Shown piece by piece: positions 43,701 through 54,856 of a DNA stretch of 64,000 nucleotides (within the stretch, counting starts at the first letter, position 1; each line of letters opens with the position of its first letter). Under the pieces are notes generated by a model, which saw only the letters and a list, made by a program, of their open reading frames with translations, was not told where the DNA came from and searched no databases. Source of the stretch: Acytostelium subglobosum LB1. Its lineage: Eukaryota > Evosea > Eumycetozoa > Acytosteliales > Acytosteliaceae. A program made the position numbers and the translations under genes. Location of the stretch: NCBI RefSeq assembly GCF_000787575.1, contig NW_012236526.1, positions 1,054,001 to 1,118,000 of the forward strand, given 5' to 3'.

Positions 43701-46135
43701 AAGATAGGCAAACTATTATATGTATATATTTCGTTGTTCATGGAGATGGCCCTGGTGGCCTTGTTTATGGTAGATAAGTTGGTGTGGAAATATATATTGT
43801 TTAATTGATTGATTAATGAGGAAGAGTAATAGACGCCGTATCTTTGATAATAATTATATGATAATAATAATAATTAATAATAATAATTAATAATAATATA
43901 TATATATATATAGAATGAATGAATGTAGACGTAGTCTTGTGTAGTCTATGCTAGTTTTTGAAGTGTAGAAGTTTGTTCGAATTGACAATTTGATGGTTTG
44001 GCGGATTGTTTGAATTAGGAATGTGTGTGATTTGAATGAATGAAGGGTAATGTAGGAGTGAAGCGAAGAGGTGAAGTGAAGTTGCGTTGAGTTGTGTTGT
44101 GTAATGACCTTTGTTAACTTATTCTATCTTCTTTGGCGGTTCTTCTTTCTATTTCTATTTTTTTGTTTTCAATACTAAGCCAACAGGTGCTAGCTAGCTT
44201 GCTTGCTTACTTAATAGGTTATTGCAGATGTTGTAGTGGCAGTATCACAATTGCTGTCCATCATTCTCGTCGACAAGAATGAGGTGGTAATGTATGTATG
44301 TATGTTGGTAGTAATAGTAATAGAAGTAGTATTGAACTAAGGTAAGATTGATTGACTGACTGACGATTATTGACTGTCTGTGACTGAATGACTAGTTGCG
44401 GGTATTCTAAATATAATTATATATATATATATATGGTAATATATTAATATTGATTAATTGATTAATTGATTAAATCTAGGAGATGAAAAAAAATGTTGTT
44501 GTACTGTGAAGAGGGAGATCTTAGTTGGTGGGATCGACTGGAATTGTGCCAATGGATGGTGGGATTAGGCCTTTATGTGCGTGAGGCCTCCTTTTCTTGT
44601 GTTTTGTTATTCTCGAACACACACAAACAACACATACACACACAATCAAACAAACAATGTAAGTAATACTACACAACAACAGTGTAATTGTTATGGATGG
44701 ATTGATGAATGGTTGAATTGAAGATGATGGAGATGTGTGTGATGAGATGAAATGAAATGATGCAGAGCGATGTAATGTAGAATGATGCGCTGGATAACTG
44801 GTAGATTGACTGAATGACTGACTATGTATGAATTACTGTATGAAAGTATGGTTGTGTGAGTGAATGAGTGTGAACGAGGGAAGGAGATGGTGGAGGGTCT
44901 CCGGTGGTGGCAAAGGGGAGGGAGGATAAGGGGGGGATGGTGTCTGTTCGCCTTGAATGGTGGGGCGCCTGCGTATGGACTGTCACAACTCTCTCTTCTC
45001 AGCTGAGCTCTCTCTCTCTCTCTCTTTTGATTCAAAATCAATCAATCACAACAACACAAATTGTTTTATACAATGGAGGATAATGTATATAATGTGAGGA
45101 TAGATAGAGAATAATAATATACTGACTCTAAACGTGTTAAATTCGACGATGATTGTAGTTGTGTCCTCTAAGCTTGGGAGATGTGTCTCTCTCTTTGTAA
45201 GCGTAACTTAGTAAGTAAGTAAGACCTCCCCTCTCTAGCTCCGCTGGAGTCTCACGCCCATAGATGGGTAAATAATCTGCAAAAAGCTCAGGACACACAC
45301 ATCGATTGCCCACATACATGGCACACTTCATGAATTACTGGTGGTGCCCAACACATTGATATTTTTACTCACATAGTTATTCATGTGTGTTTTGGGGGTG
45401 GTGGTCCACCCAATCACCACTCCCCGCGATCACCTTGCCTCTCCTGCCCTAAATTGTCGTCAAATCTCCTAGCTGTTTTAGCATGGTCCCCAAGCATGCT
45501 AGCCCCATGGCCATCAACATGACCACCGCGCTTCAAACAGATCACTCAGTCTCTCTCACTCAAGTCATACTCTAAATAAAGAGGGACCGCGGGCTGTGGT
45601 GAGTAAAACTCCCCCTCAATCAAGATATCAATATCGTTCAATCACTCTATCAGTGAGTGAATTAGTCAGTGTTGTTTCAATCAACAATCATGAATGGTTT
45701 TCTTTGGTGTATGTTGATGGCGAGAGTCAGTCTACACTTACAACAATTAAAATTGGATGCGCTGAGGGACGTGAGTACACCTTTGCATTGATCAATCATG
45801 ACTGGCGGTGATGGGATTAATAAGGGTGCGCGGGGGTTCTATCAATAAGTCAAGAGTACAGGTTACATCTAATGCATTTATTGCGCAACGCGGGAAGTTA
45901 TTGCCCTTTCCGCTGGTACAAAAGTACGCATTTGGAGTATACTCTGGGTTGGTCGGGAAGACTCCCCCCATTAAACTAACACACTCATCCATCGTTCAAT
46001 CACACTCCTACACTGACTGACACATACACCCCCTGATCAATAAATTATACTCACTCATTTCATTCATTCCATTGAATTGATTCAATCTTGCATTATTATA
46101 TCGACCATGCATGAATGCTGCAAAGGGAATGACTC
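43701..46135. other. 2.4-kb non-coding region upstream of the WRKY gene
   Basis: Long region with no supported gene. It holds AT microsatellites (about 43858-43912, ATAATAATAATT and TATATATATATATA; 44415-44435), CT runs near 45006-45024 and 5-base TAAGT repeats near 45209. A plus-strand stretch at about 45650-45811 has weak protein character (NNHEWFSLVYVDGESQS) but no start, splice context or family. Regulatory sequence for the WRKY factor is a reasonable guess for the part next to it. Confidence 0.45.
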
Positions 46136-46654
46136 TTAAGAGTCGAGGTGGTGGTCGAGGTGGTGGTTGGGTGTCGACCGGCGCGCGGGGGTTCGAACGA
46201 CGATCTCAGGGCTTGAATCAGGGGTCGCCGAATGTTGTTGGCGCCAACAATATGTTCCACCGCATTCCGTTGGACAACACAGATCATTGTCGGGACACGG
46301 ACGGTAGCTCGCACATATTGCTTCGCATGTCCTGGGGATGCCTTTGGTAGGGCAGTAGGACGTCGGATCGGCTTCCCCCTCGGTGGTCCAGATCTTGCTC
46401 GCTGGAGGATCACCATCGACCGCGTTCCCTGAACGCATGGTTATTTTAGCTCTTGATGGGGACGAAGGTGGGTCAAGGCCGACACCCTGTTCGGTCGCAT
46501 GGGTGTCAATCTTGATAGAGGTTGATGCCATCACATTGGACGATGACCAGCACAGCAGGTTTAATGTCAACAACATCATCAAAAGTGTAGCGGTCTTGAA
46601 ATTGAACCATCTCCAGATATTTAATGATTCACCAAATGTTATTGTTATTGACAT
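46136..46654 (-). CDS. secreted WAP (four-disulfide core) domain protein
   Basis: Single exon of 172 residues from the ATG at 46654; the frame extends further upstream but without a better start. An N-terminal hydrophobic segment (about 21-42, ATLLMMLLTLNLLCW) is a signal peptide or anchor. A variable linker follows. The Cys-rich core at about 100-137 carries eight cysteines: YCPTKGIPRTCEAIC, RPCPDNDLCCPTECGG then TYC. The adjacent CC and the final C-x3-C-x3-C-like spacing match the WAP pattern (C-P ... C ... C ... D-x-x-C-C-x3-C-x3-C). WAP proteins inhibit proteases or kill bacteria in animals. The tail is His/Asp/Pro-rich. The role here is inferred only. Confidence 0.65.
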   Translation of the reverse strand: MSITITFGESLNIWRWFNFKTATLLMMLLTLNLLCWSSSNVMASTSIKIDTHATEQGVGLDPPSSPSRAKITMRSGNAVDGDPPASKIWTTEGEADPTSYCPTKGIPRTCEAICASYRPCPDNDLCCPTECGGTYCWRQQHSATPDSSPEIVVRTPARRSTPNHHLDHHLDS

Positions 46655-47397
46655 CTTGTTATTACTAATGTAGTAGTAGGAAGTTATTTTTAGATTAGAG
46701 TTAGAGTTATTGTCGCCGTACGTATATAGTTGTTTAGAATGTTGTTGAGGTGATGGTGGTCGCGATAATGGAAGTTGTAGAAGCAAAAGCTATTACCCAA
46801 GTAGGGAGGGGGATGTACCAATTGCTTGTTTCTTTTATTGATTGATAGATTGGTAGATTGATTAATTGGCAGCCATTTGCATTGGCATGGATGGGCAGGT
46901 GAGGGGTAGGGTGGGGAGGTAAGGGTCAGATCATGACTCTAGCAAGATGGTAAGATTCATTCATCCGGCTGGCCGGCCGGCCGGCTTACAATTTGTACAT
47001 GGTTGTGATAATAGTAGTAATATTTGATTCATGATGCTCACAAATACACACACACACTTACACTCAAGTATCCACCCTTTGAACCCACTGGTGACCATCA
47101 CCCTTCACACTCGTGCGAGTGTGTATTTGGGTTAGATTGTGTCGATGCCAACCCTCCATCACTCAATCAACACAACAATATTGGCAATCGTTATTAGTTA
47201 TTCGTTATTCGTTATTCTTCATTATCGTCATCAATGGAATGTATGTCGGAAGAAATTACCTTCAAGGTCGTCCTACCTCACATCAAATATGACCACCACA
47301 GTGGCCACAGCCTACTGCTACTAGTACAACTCTCAGGAGGAGGTGGAGTAAGAGTCCAAAAGGATGGGCCATTTGTTTGTGTTTTTTTATAATTATT
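46655..47397. other. intergenic spacer with GC palindrome
   Basis: Spacer between two minus-strand genes. It holds an unusual GC palindrome, GCTGGCCGGCCGGCCGGC near 46969-46985, in otherwise AT-rich DNA and short ATTGATTGATAG repeats near 46838. No gene seen. Confidence 0.45.
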
Positions 47398-50300
47398 CTA
47401 CAATGTTTGTTTGCTGCTATTCCTTATTCGAATGGATGCAATGTTGTTGGAGAGGAACTTTACCAAGTCTTCTCTTGAGATGTCGTCCTCCTTTTTCTTT
47501 TCCACATTCTTCACCTTGATGATCTTCTTGTTACCCTTCTCTTTCAGTACCACGTGGAATGCGGCGCCACTGCTCGTGGCCAACTCTGTCTGCTGCTCAG
47601 CGGACGAGGACTCTTTGTAGACAGTCTCTACGCGGAATCCAGCACTCCACAAGTCTGACAATATACTAATCTTCTCCGGGAACAGATTCTGGCCAAGGCA
47701 ACAAATGAATATCTCTGGATGCGCGTAGCGACAGAGTGGCGTCTGGCTGCTCTGGATCTGTGGCGCAGCCTGCTCCAGCTGCGAGTGGCTGTACTCCTTC
47801 TCCTTGTTGTAGATCTTGTCCAGCGCAATGGACAGACCGACCACGGGCACGTTGGGCGCCTCCTCTGCGGGCAGCTTCTTGATCGATGGGTTCAGCTGTG
47901 GAATGAGCTTGGACACTGTTCGGTCGTAGCGTCCACCGACAGCGGCACACTCAAAGCGGCCTGCCTCGTCCCTGATCAGCACCTGGAACATCACGTCGCT
48001 GTAGAAGTTTTCGCAGAACACCAGACCCAGGTCAAATGACACCTTGTTGGTGATGCCAAACTTGTCTAGATAGGTCTGTAACGAGCGCATGTCGTCCAGA
48101 TAGTCAGTGAATGATGCACTGATTCGCATGTTGGTCTGAGATGCCGTGAGGAAACCAGTGTTCGAGTTGTTGCCGGTTGCCTCCAGTTTCTTGATCACGT
48201 CCGCCATGCTGCCCTTGACCAGGATCCAGTTGGCCAGTCGTTCGACCTGTTTGGGTGACATCTGAAGACGGTCGAGCAACACCTTGCGCACTGATGACCA
48301 TGGGTTGCGCAACAACTGTGACAGGACAATGCCAATTTCATCGCGCTGCTTCATGTCGCTGATGCCAACAATGCGCCACATGTGCTCCACGATTCCAGTG
48401 TGATTCAGTCTGATTACATAGTTGTTGACAGAGGGCAGTGCGTCAAACACCTCGCAGGCCACCTTGATTACCTCAGCATCCGACAGCATCGACGTCGAAC
48501 CAACAATGTCAAAGCAGCATTGCGAGATCTCTTTGGGTATCTTGCCAACGAGGTGTGGGCGGCGGAAGACTGTGGCCACCTCATATCTCTTGAGAGGCGT
48601 GTGTGAGAAGTACTCAATGAGATCTTCAAATGATGTGAGCTCCTTGTTGGGCACCAGTGGGGTGCCGTTCTCGTCGACGTCCTCCTCGCCAAGGCCACGC
48701 GACGCCAGTAATATACTATCGCCCGCGCCAATCGGATTGAATGTGTTGGCAAACTGCTGTGCCAGGTGCTCGGCAAATGATGTGCGCAGATCGAAGCGCA
48801 TCTCAAACAACTGTCCACTGTCGTCCATGATGATTGATCGCGCAGACTTTGTCTTTGGCTGTGAGTTGGATGTCGTCGTCGTTGTTGTCGATGTTGCCTG
48901 CCTTGACACTGGGCTAGTCTTGTTGGCCGCGAGTGACTTGGTCGAACTGCTGGACGAATCATCCTCCCAGTTCTTGGCAATGTTCATTGTGGGCGTGGGA
49001 AGCACATTGGCATTGTGCTTGCGGAAGATGGCCACGATGATGTCGTTGACAGTCTCGCGAATGCTAAACTCGTCCAGGGCGTAAAGTGTCGATGTTCGCT
49101 GCTGGTTGAGCTGCTGGTGGTAGATGTGCGCGTGGAGGTGTTGGTGATTGGGGGAGAAGAGCGAGTTGAGCATGTGTTGGTAGAACTGTGTTGTGGGGTT
49201 GGTGATGACACGGATCGAGTTCTCAACGTACTCGTCCTCCATCTTGGGCGGCATCAATTCGCTCTGAAGCAGATCCTGCGCGCTGGGTCGCTTGGCAGGA
49301 TCGTGCTCCGTCAGCCAGCGGATGAGCTTGGATTGGCGAGGGTGTGATCGCTCAAAGTCCTTGGGGAAGATGCCACGGTCACGGAGATCGCGCAGTACAG
49401 CCACACGCTCGTGGCCAGTCGAGAAAACGTACCACATCTCAAAGAAGACGATGCCCAAACTGTACATGTCGACTTTGTCGTCGTAGGAGCCCTCGCCTTC
49501 GCACACGCCAGACTCTTGCTCTGGGCTAGTGTAGAAGAGCGTGCCCACTCGCGCTGTGTGCTGGTCGACTGCGTCGAAGGAGAAGTCGTTCTCTTGCTCC
49601 TCGAGCGACTCCCAGAGATTGGCCTTGTTTGACGAGGACATTGATGAGCTGGTGGTTGAAGTCGACGATGTGTTGAGTGATTGAGTGGAAGATGACATTT
49701 TGGTCGTCGAGGATGAGGTCGAGGTCTTGTTGGTGGCCAGGCCAAAGTCTCCAATCTTGATGTCGCCACAGCTGTCAAAGAAGATGTTGCTTGGCTTGAG
49801 GTCTCTGTGGATGATGCCCTGGCTATGCACATAGGCCATGCCCTCGACGATCTGTCGGAACAACTTCCAAATGTCGTCGTCGTTAGAGCTGATGCCGCTT
49901 TCTGTGAGATTGCGCAGGATCTTCTGACAGTACTCCATCTGAATGTAGAGGTAGGCCGATTTGCGACGGCGCTGTTCCTTCTTCTTCTTCTTCTCTTGCT
50001 TCTTGCGCTCCTTGGCACTCAGGCGTCCTTGTCCGGCCTTCTTACCCTTCTTGCCCTTCTTGTGTCCATCGCTGCGTGATCCACTGGCGGTGCTGCCCGA
50101 TGCCGAGCGGCCGCCTCGTCTGTTGCTGGTGCTGAAGCTGGTCGTGCCCTTATTCAGGTCAAACACGTCCGCCAGGTAGCCCGAGTCCGAGTGAAGGAAT
50201 GAGTAGCTCTCCTCGGTCAGGTCAAAGCAGTCCAGCGACTGCTTCTGGAAAAGGATGTTCTCGGAGAAGCTAAAGTCCTCCTCCTCGGACTCACTCGTGT

Positions 50301-52259
50301 CATCATCATCGCTGTCATTGTTGCTTGAACTCTCGGAGGACTCTTCATCGTCGTCTTGGTCCTCGTCATCCTCCTCCTCAGACATCTCAGAGTCGTCCTC
50401 TTCTTCGTCCGAGAGTGAATCCTCCTCGTCGCCTTCCTCGCCCTCGAGACCTGGCAACTTGGTCTCTGTGTTCAAGCTCTCGGCACCCTCGATCCAGGCT
50501 TGATAGTAGCGCACAACGTGTTGGTGATGCAATCGCGACAGAGTGATGACCTCGCGAAGAATGCGCTTGTTGAGTGTTTGATCGCGATCCAGCTTGATCT
50601 TCTTGATGGCGTAGAAGCGACCGTCCAGTCTGTTCCTCACCTTGACCACTTGGCCGAATCCTCCGCGGCCCAGCAGCTGAATCTCCTCAAAGTCGCCATG
50701 ATATCGCGACGTCTGTACATTGGGATTGTAGGCCGTGGGCATGACCACCTCGTCAATGTCCGCGCGCTGACTGTTTTGCTGTTGTTGCTGTTGCTGTTGC
50801 TGCGAGAGCAGCTCCTTCTGCAGGCCGCTGGTGCCCGCGCCACCGCCGCCCAACCAGAAGCGCTCGACGAACGAACCGGGTGGTGGGCGCTTGACGCCCT
50901 CGGATGCGATCGACTTGGTGAAGTACTCGTGGAAGATCTGCTGGTAGATCTGGTTCGAGTTGGAGTTGTTGATGTTGAGCAGCGACAGATGCGTGGGCGA
51001 GATGATGCCCATGCTTGTCAACTGTGTGCCCAGAAGCTTGATCTGGTCGAGTGATGCGCTGATGTCATTCTGACACAGCATACGCAAGAGATATATAATG
51101 AATGTCTGCTGTTTGTCAATGAACTTGTCGGCTGCTGATTGATGTTGCTTGTGTGTTGACTTGCCAGTGGAGCCCGTCTGTTGCTGTTGTTGCTGTTGAT
51201 GTTGTTGTTGTTGTTGGGCCATGGTATCACCCCCTGTACGCTTGGGATCGGTGGTGTACTGTGTGACCAACTCGCGCTTCTTCTCCTTCTCCCATTGTGC
51301 ACGCTCGATGCTCTTTTGCAGACGGAAGTTCTTGCGATCCTCTTTGAGGTTGTTGTCCTCCAGCGTCGACTGCCATTCATTGTGCGCACTGCTGGCCGAG
51401 CCTGAGCCACCGCCATCCTTTAGCTGCTGCTGTTGCTTCAGCTTCTTGGAGGCGATGGCCTCCTTCTTCAGACGCTCTTGCTCCTGCTGTTGCTCGACCA
51501 TCTGCTCGTGGAATGACTTTGCCGATGGTTTGTGATTGTGCTTTGCCAGGAACTCCCTTGCAAAGCCACACAGATCAAACACCATCTGATTATCCAGCTT
51601 ACTGTTGGCCTCTTCGTGAAGTAGTTGTTCAAGTTCAGTTGCATCCTTCTAAATTGATTGATTGATCGAATGGAGTGAGTGAGCGAGTGATTGATTGAGT
51701 GAATGAATGAATGACTTACGATTGGAAGACCCTTGATAACGCCAACTGTTATGTTTGGCGCAGTTGTGGGGTAGAGTGGCACGAAGCCAAATGTTATACA
51801 AACGATGACGAAGCATTCTTGATCGCCGGGCTCACCAAAGAATGGTCGTACGGTGATCTGGAACTTGAACGTCTCGTTGGAGAAGGATGGCGCAGGCAGT
51901 GAGACAAAGTCGTCCTGGAAGATGGCACTTAGCGCCTCCAGCTCAGTCTGCTGGTCCTCTGCCAATCGTTTCAGCAATGCCTCCTTCTCCTTCTTCTTCT
52001 GCTTCTTCTTCTCAGTCTTCTTGCTGGCCGCCGCCTTCTTGCTTGCTGCCGTAGCGTCCATCATCAGCAGCTCCTCCTCATCAGACAGCAGTTCATCCAC
52101 CATGTTGTGTGTAGTACCAGATCCAGATACGTGTTGTCCTAGTCCTAGTCCTTGACCTTGGCCTTGTTTTATCTGTATTGGTTGAGTCTTCTCGTTTGTT
52201 CCACTGTTGGTTGTATTCGTCGACGTTGTATTATTATTGCTTTTACTAGGTTGAGGCAT
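47398..52259 (-). CDS. GCN2-like eIF2alpha kinase (RWD-kinase-HisRS-like)
   Basis: Two exons (52259-51720, 51648-47398) give 1596 residues. A Lys-rich coiled stretch precedes the RWD domain (about 95-180: [30 protein letters not shown]). The kinase begins near residue 500 ([23 protein letters not shown]) and has [11 protein letters not shown] near 796 and IGDFGLATN. Between the lobes lies a very long insert: an acidic run rich in Glu/Asp/Ser and then a Lys-rich run. A HisRS-like region covers about 1160-1500 ([14 protein letters not shown]-like text, [25 protein letters not shown]). This matches GCN2, which senses uncharged tRNA and phosphorylates eIF2alpha; Dictyostelium IfkA/IfkB are the relatives. 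No pseudokinase domain is obvious between RWD and kinase. Confidence 0.94.
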
Positions 52260-52971
52260 GTTGTTGATGACTTTTTCCTTGTATCTTTATATATACTCAT
52301 CTGAGAGATAGTTCTTATTGAATATGATTATAATTGTTTGTTGGTTCTTTCTTCGTTATGTTATCTTAATCAATTAATCAATCAATTAATCTAGCTTCTA
52401 TTTCATAACATGTAAGTAAGTACTTCAATCTATCGAGTCAATCAAGTCAATCGAGGTCAATCATACATACATCAAGTATTGAAACGGCATATATGTTTAT
52501 CTAGAGATAGGATTGAAAGTTATATATATATCTATTATAATTTATAAATAAACATTTGAAATGAAACAAGAAGATGGGATGAACCATGGTTCATGAATGC
52601 TTACTTTGATGTTTGAAGTGGGATGGTTGTCACATTCATCATTACTTTCTCAATTTGGGAACGACCACCTTTATTGGGCAAATGACCCCAAATAACACAC
52701 ACTTAAAGTATCCATGAATGAATGAATAGTTGATCATCATTTCATGTATTGGGGGTTATCGGTGCAATACCTTATACCAAACAAACAATAACATTGTTTA
52801 TTTGGGAATGGGAATGGGAATTGGATACAGGACATCGATGATTAATGGGACCTGGGGGCAGAGTCCACGACCTAAGCCCATCGGAAGACTTTGAGAATGA
52901 ATGAAAGATTGTTTGATTGATTGATTGATTGATCGACTTTATTAATATATTATTATTACTAAACTACTTTT
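52260..52971. other. intergenic spacer, no gene seen
   Basis: AT-rich spacer between two minus-strand genes, with TTGATTGATTGATTGATTGATC near 52913-52935 close to the 3' end of the KH-Smr gene. No gene seen. Confidence 0.5.
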
Positions 52972-54014
52972 TTAAAGTGTACAGGTGATTGAACCATTGT
53001 TCACCTCCTCAAAGGCGATGTTACGCTCCTTCAAAGTCTTTTGAATTAATGGTTTGATCTTTGGACCATTCTCATCAGAGTGATTGCCAGCACCAGTGAT
53101 AATGGTGAACTGCTTGCCCTTGTTGCCTTGCTTCCTCAGACTGTCCATCCTCTCATCCATAAACTCCAATGCATACTTTGTCTGCAGTCCATGCAGATCC
53201 ACTGTGAATGGGTCGAGCTTAGAGTTCCTATAAAGTTTGTTGCGCGAGTGAATGTTAGTATGATTGCGCGAGTGAATGAATGAATGAGTGGGACATACTT
53301 GTCGTTAAAGATTGCTCGGCTGGCCTTGGTCTGAGCCTCGTCACGGAGGGTGAGTTGCTTCTTGGCCTCCTCGCGAAGCTCTCTTGCGCGATCTTTGTTG
53401 CCGGCGTTGTACTCCTTGTCGGCCTCGGCCGAGAGGTCTTGACGTCTCTTCTCGTATTGGTCGATCTCAGCCTGGTACTTCTGGTACATGGCGTCGGTCC
53501 TCTGGCTCTCGGCTTCATGTGCGTCGCGCATCTGCTTGTGCTCCTGGTCGCGCTGTGCTTGGGTCTTGTGCTGCGAGGTGACGTCTTGGATGCGGGCAAT
53601 GGCGTCGTCGACGGCGCGCTCCGAGGGGCCGCTCACGCTGACATTGTCGCCGCCGTCCTGACCAACATCGATGGTGGTGCCGGTGGCATCTCTAATCTCC
53701 TTGATAGTTGCGCCCTTTGTTCCAATGATATACTTGTGCAGCTCCTTGTCCACCTTTATCGACTTGGTCGTTGGGCCGCTGCTTGAGGACGATGATGATG
53801 ATGCTCCAGCTGTGGATGTGGTTGTGGTTGTGGTTGTGGCTGGGGCAACCTTTTGCTTGGGAGCTTTGGCTGCTGCGCCTGGGGCAGGTGCTGGTGCACT
53901 ACCACCAACTGCGGCAGCTGGTGCTGGTGCAGCTCTGGCAGCGACTGGAGCAGGATTAACTCTTTCTCCCTTTGGTGGTGCCTCCTTTTGTTCTTTTCCG
54001 CATAGATTTCCCAT
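52972..54014 (-). CDS. KH-DUF1771-Smr protein with N-myristoylation motif
   Basis: Two exons (54014-53299, 53227-52972) give 323 residues. The N-terminus MGNLCGKEQ fits N-myristoylation at Gly2 with a palmitoylable Cys5. An Ala/Pro-rich linker and Thr/Ser runs follow to about residue 83. A KH domain spans about 84-145, with the GxxG loop IIGTKGATIKEIRDATG. A helical DUF1771-like segment (about 175-235: HEAESQRTDAMYQKYQ, GNKDRARELREEAKKQ) leads into a C-terminal Smr domain (about 245-323) with the TVDLHGLQ motif, ITGAGNHS and KIKPLIQKTL. Smr domains nick or cut RNA or DNA (Cue2/N4BP2 act in no-go decay). Membrane attachment plus KH plus Smr is an unusual combination. Confidence 0.88.
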
Positions 54015-54505
54015 GATTATGAAATATTATATATGTGTGTATATTTGTATTAAACGACAAAGAATAACTTTAGTTTGAATGAATTTACCTTAGCACTTTG
54101 TGTGTTTGTTCATTGTTTCAAAAAAGCGCCTTCATCCAGATGCAACGCAACAAACACATTTATTGTCGTGTAACGACAAAATTAATTCAACAAAAACTCA
54201 CTCTTATTTTTAGCAATGTTGATCACGCAACAACACTGTGTTGTGTATCGATGTGATTGAGCACAAGCTAGATTGTACTTAGTAAGGTGGGTCCCATTCG
54301 CGATGTCCTAGCGTGACATCACCTGATGTGGATTATGTGGTGGTTGGTCCATCCCCTTTACATTGTTCTATTTAAAGAGTAATGGTTCATGTCCAGGACA
54401 TCATCGTTTCGTGATTGAATGTACATCCCGGGATTGTCCATGTACAATTTAAGAGTCCAAAGCTTCTGTGTCTCCATTATGCGATCACCTACCAAAATAG
54501 GTAAC

Positions 54506-54536
<31 letters not shown>

Positions 54537-54856
54537 TTTGTTTACCTCTGGTAGTCCCTGACTCGGGTCACACGTATCACTTATTGATCACATATCTGTC
54601 TTTATTATTATATCTTTATCTTTTATCTTTATCATTGAAGATGTTGAGTGAATGATCTCAACACAAGTCCCAACACACACTTTTAACTTTGTTTGTTCGT
54701 GTTGGGGATTGAATGGGCGTGGTGTTCAACTTCAACAACACATCATCGCGATGAATGAATAACTCGATGTATATATATATATATACATGTAATGACTCAA
54801 GTTACCAAACATAATTAGTGGAAACAGTTATAAGAATAATAATAATAATAATAGAT
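54015..54856. promoter_or_regulatory. divergent promoter region (KH-Smr gene and mitochondrial carrier)
   Basis: About 840 bp between oppositely oriented starts. A TATATATATATATATAC block lies at 54769-54787, about 70 bases before the carrier start. An AATC repeat spans about 54507-54535. A short inverted pair, CGCAACAACACTGTGTTGTG, is near 54224. No gene is supported inside. Confidence 0.4.
54507..54535. repeat. (AATC)n microsatellite
   Basis: About seven tandem AATC units in the spacer upstream of the mitochondrial carrier. The same tetranucleotide, on either strand, recurs in many introns and spacers of the window. Confidence 0.8.

Noticed and set aside
43462-43707. Acidic plus-strand frame opposite the WRKY gene
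   Set aside because: It only mirrors the Ser/Pro-rich N-terminus of the WRKY factor on the other strand.
44691-45041. Minus-strand open frame of 116 codons with His/Pro/Ser-rich text
   Set aside because: It lies in simple-sequence DNA (TCATTCA/CATCA repeats and CT runs), has no codon bias like real genes and no recognisable motif.
45792-46020. Overlapping open frames on both strands near 45.8-46.0 kb
   Set aside because: Each has fragments that look protein-like but neither has start, splice or family support; left only as a weak note in the spacer entry.
46170-46210. GGGGGTTCGAAC box resembling a tRNA T-arm
   Set aside because: No matching acceptor, D or anticodon arms flank it; it lies in the end of the WAP-like gene.
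46654-46786. Upstream extension of the WAP-like gene by 44 codons
   Set aside because: The extension has no ATG at its start and consists of low-complexity Gln/Asn/Ser text; starting at 46654 places the hydrophobic segment near the N-terminus.
48422-49084. Plus-strand frame of 220 codons inside the GCN2-like gene
   Set aside because: Antisense shadow of the GC-rich kinase coding sequence; the minus strand has clear domains and the plus frame none.
53280-53786. Plus-strand Leu/Val-rich frame opposite the KH-Smr gene
   Set aside because: Shadow of a real coding exon; it crosses the intron boundary of the true gene and has no supporting features.
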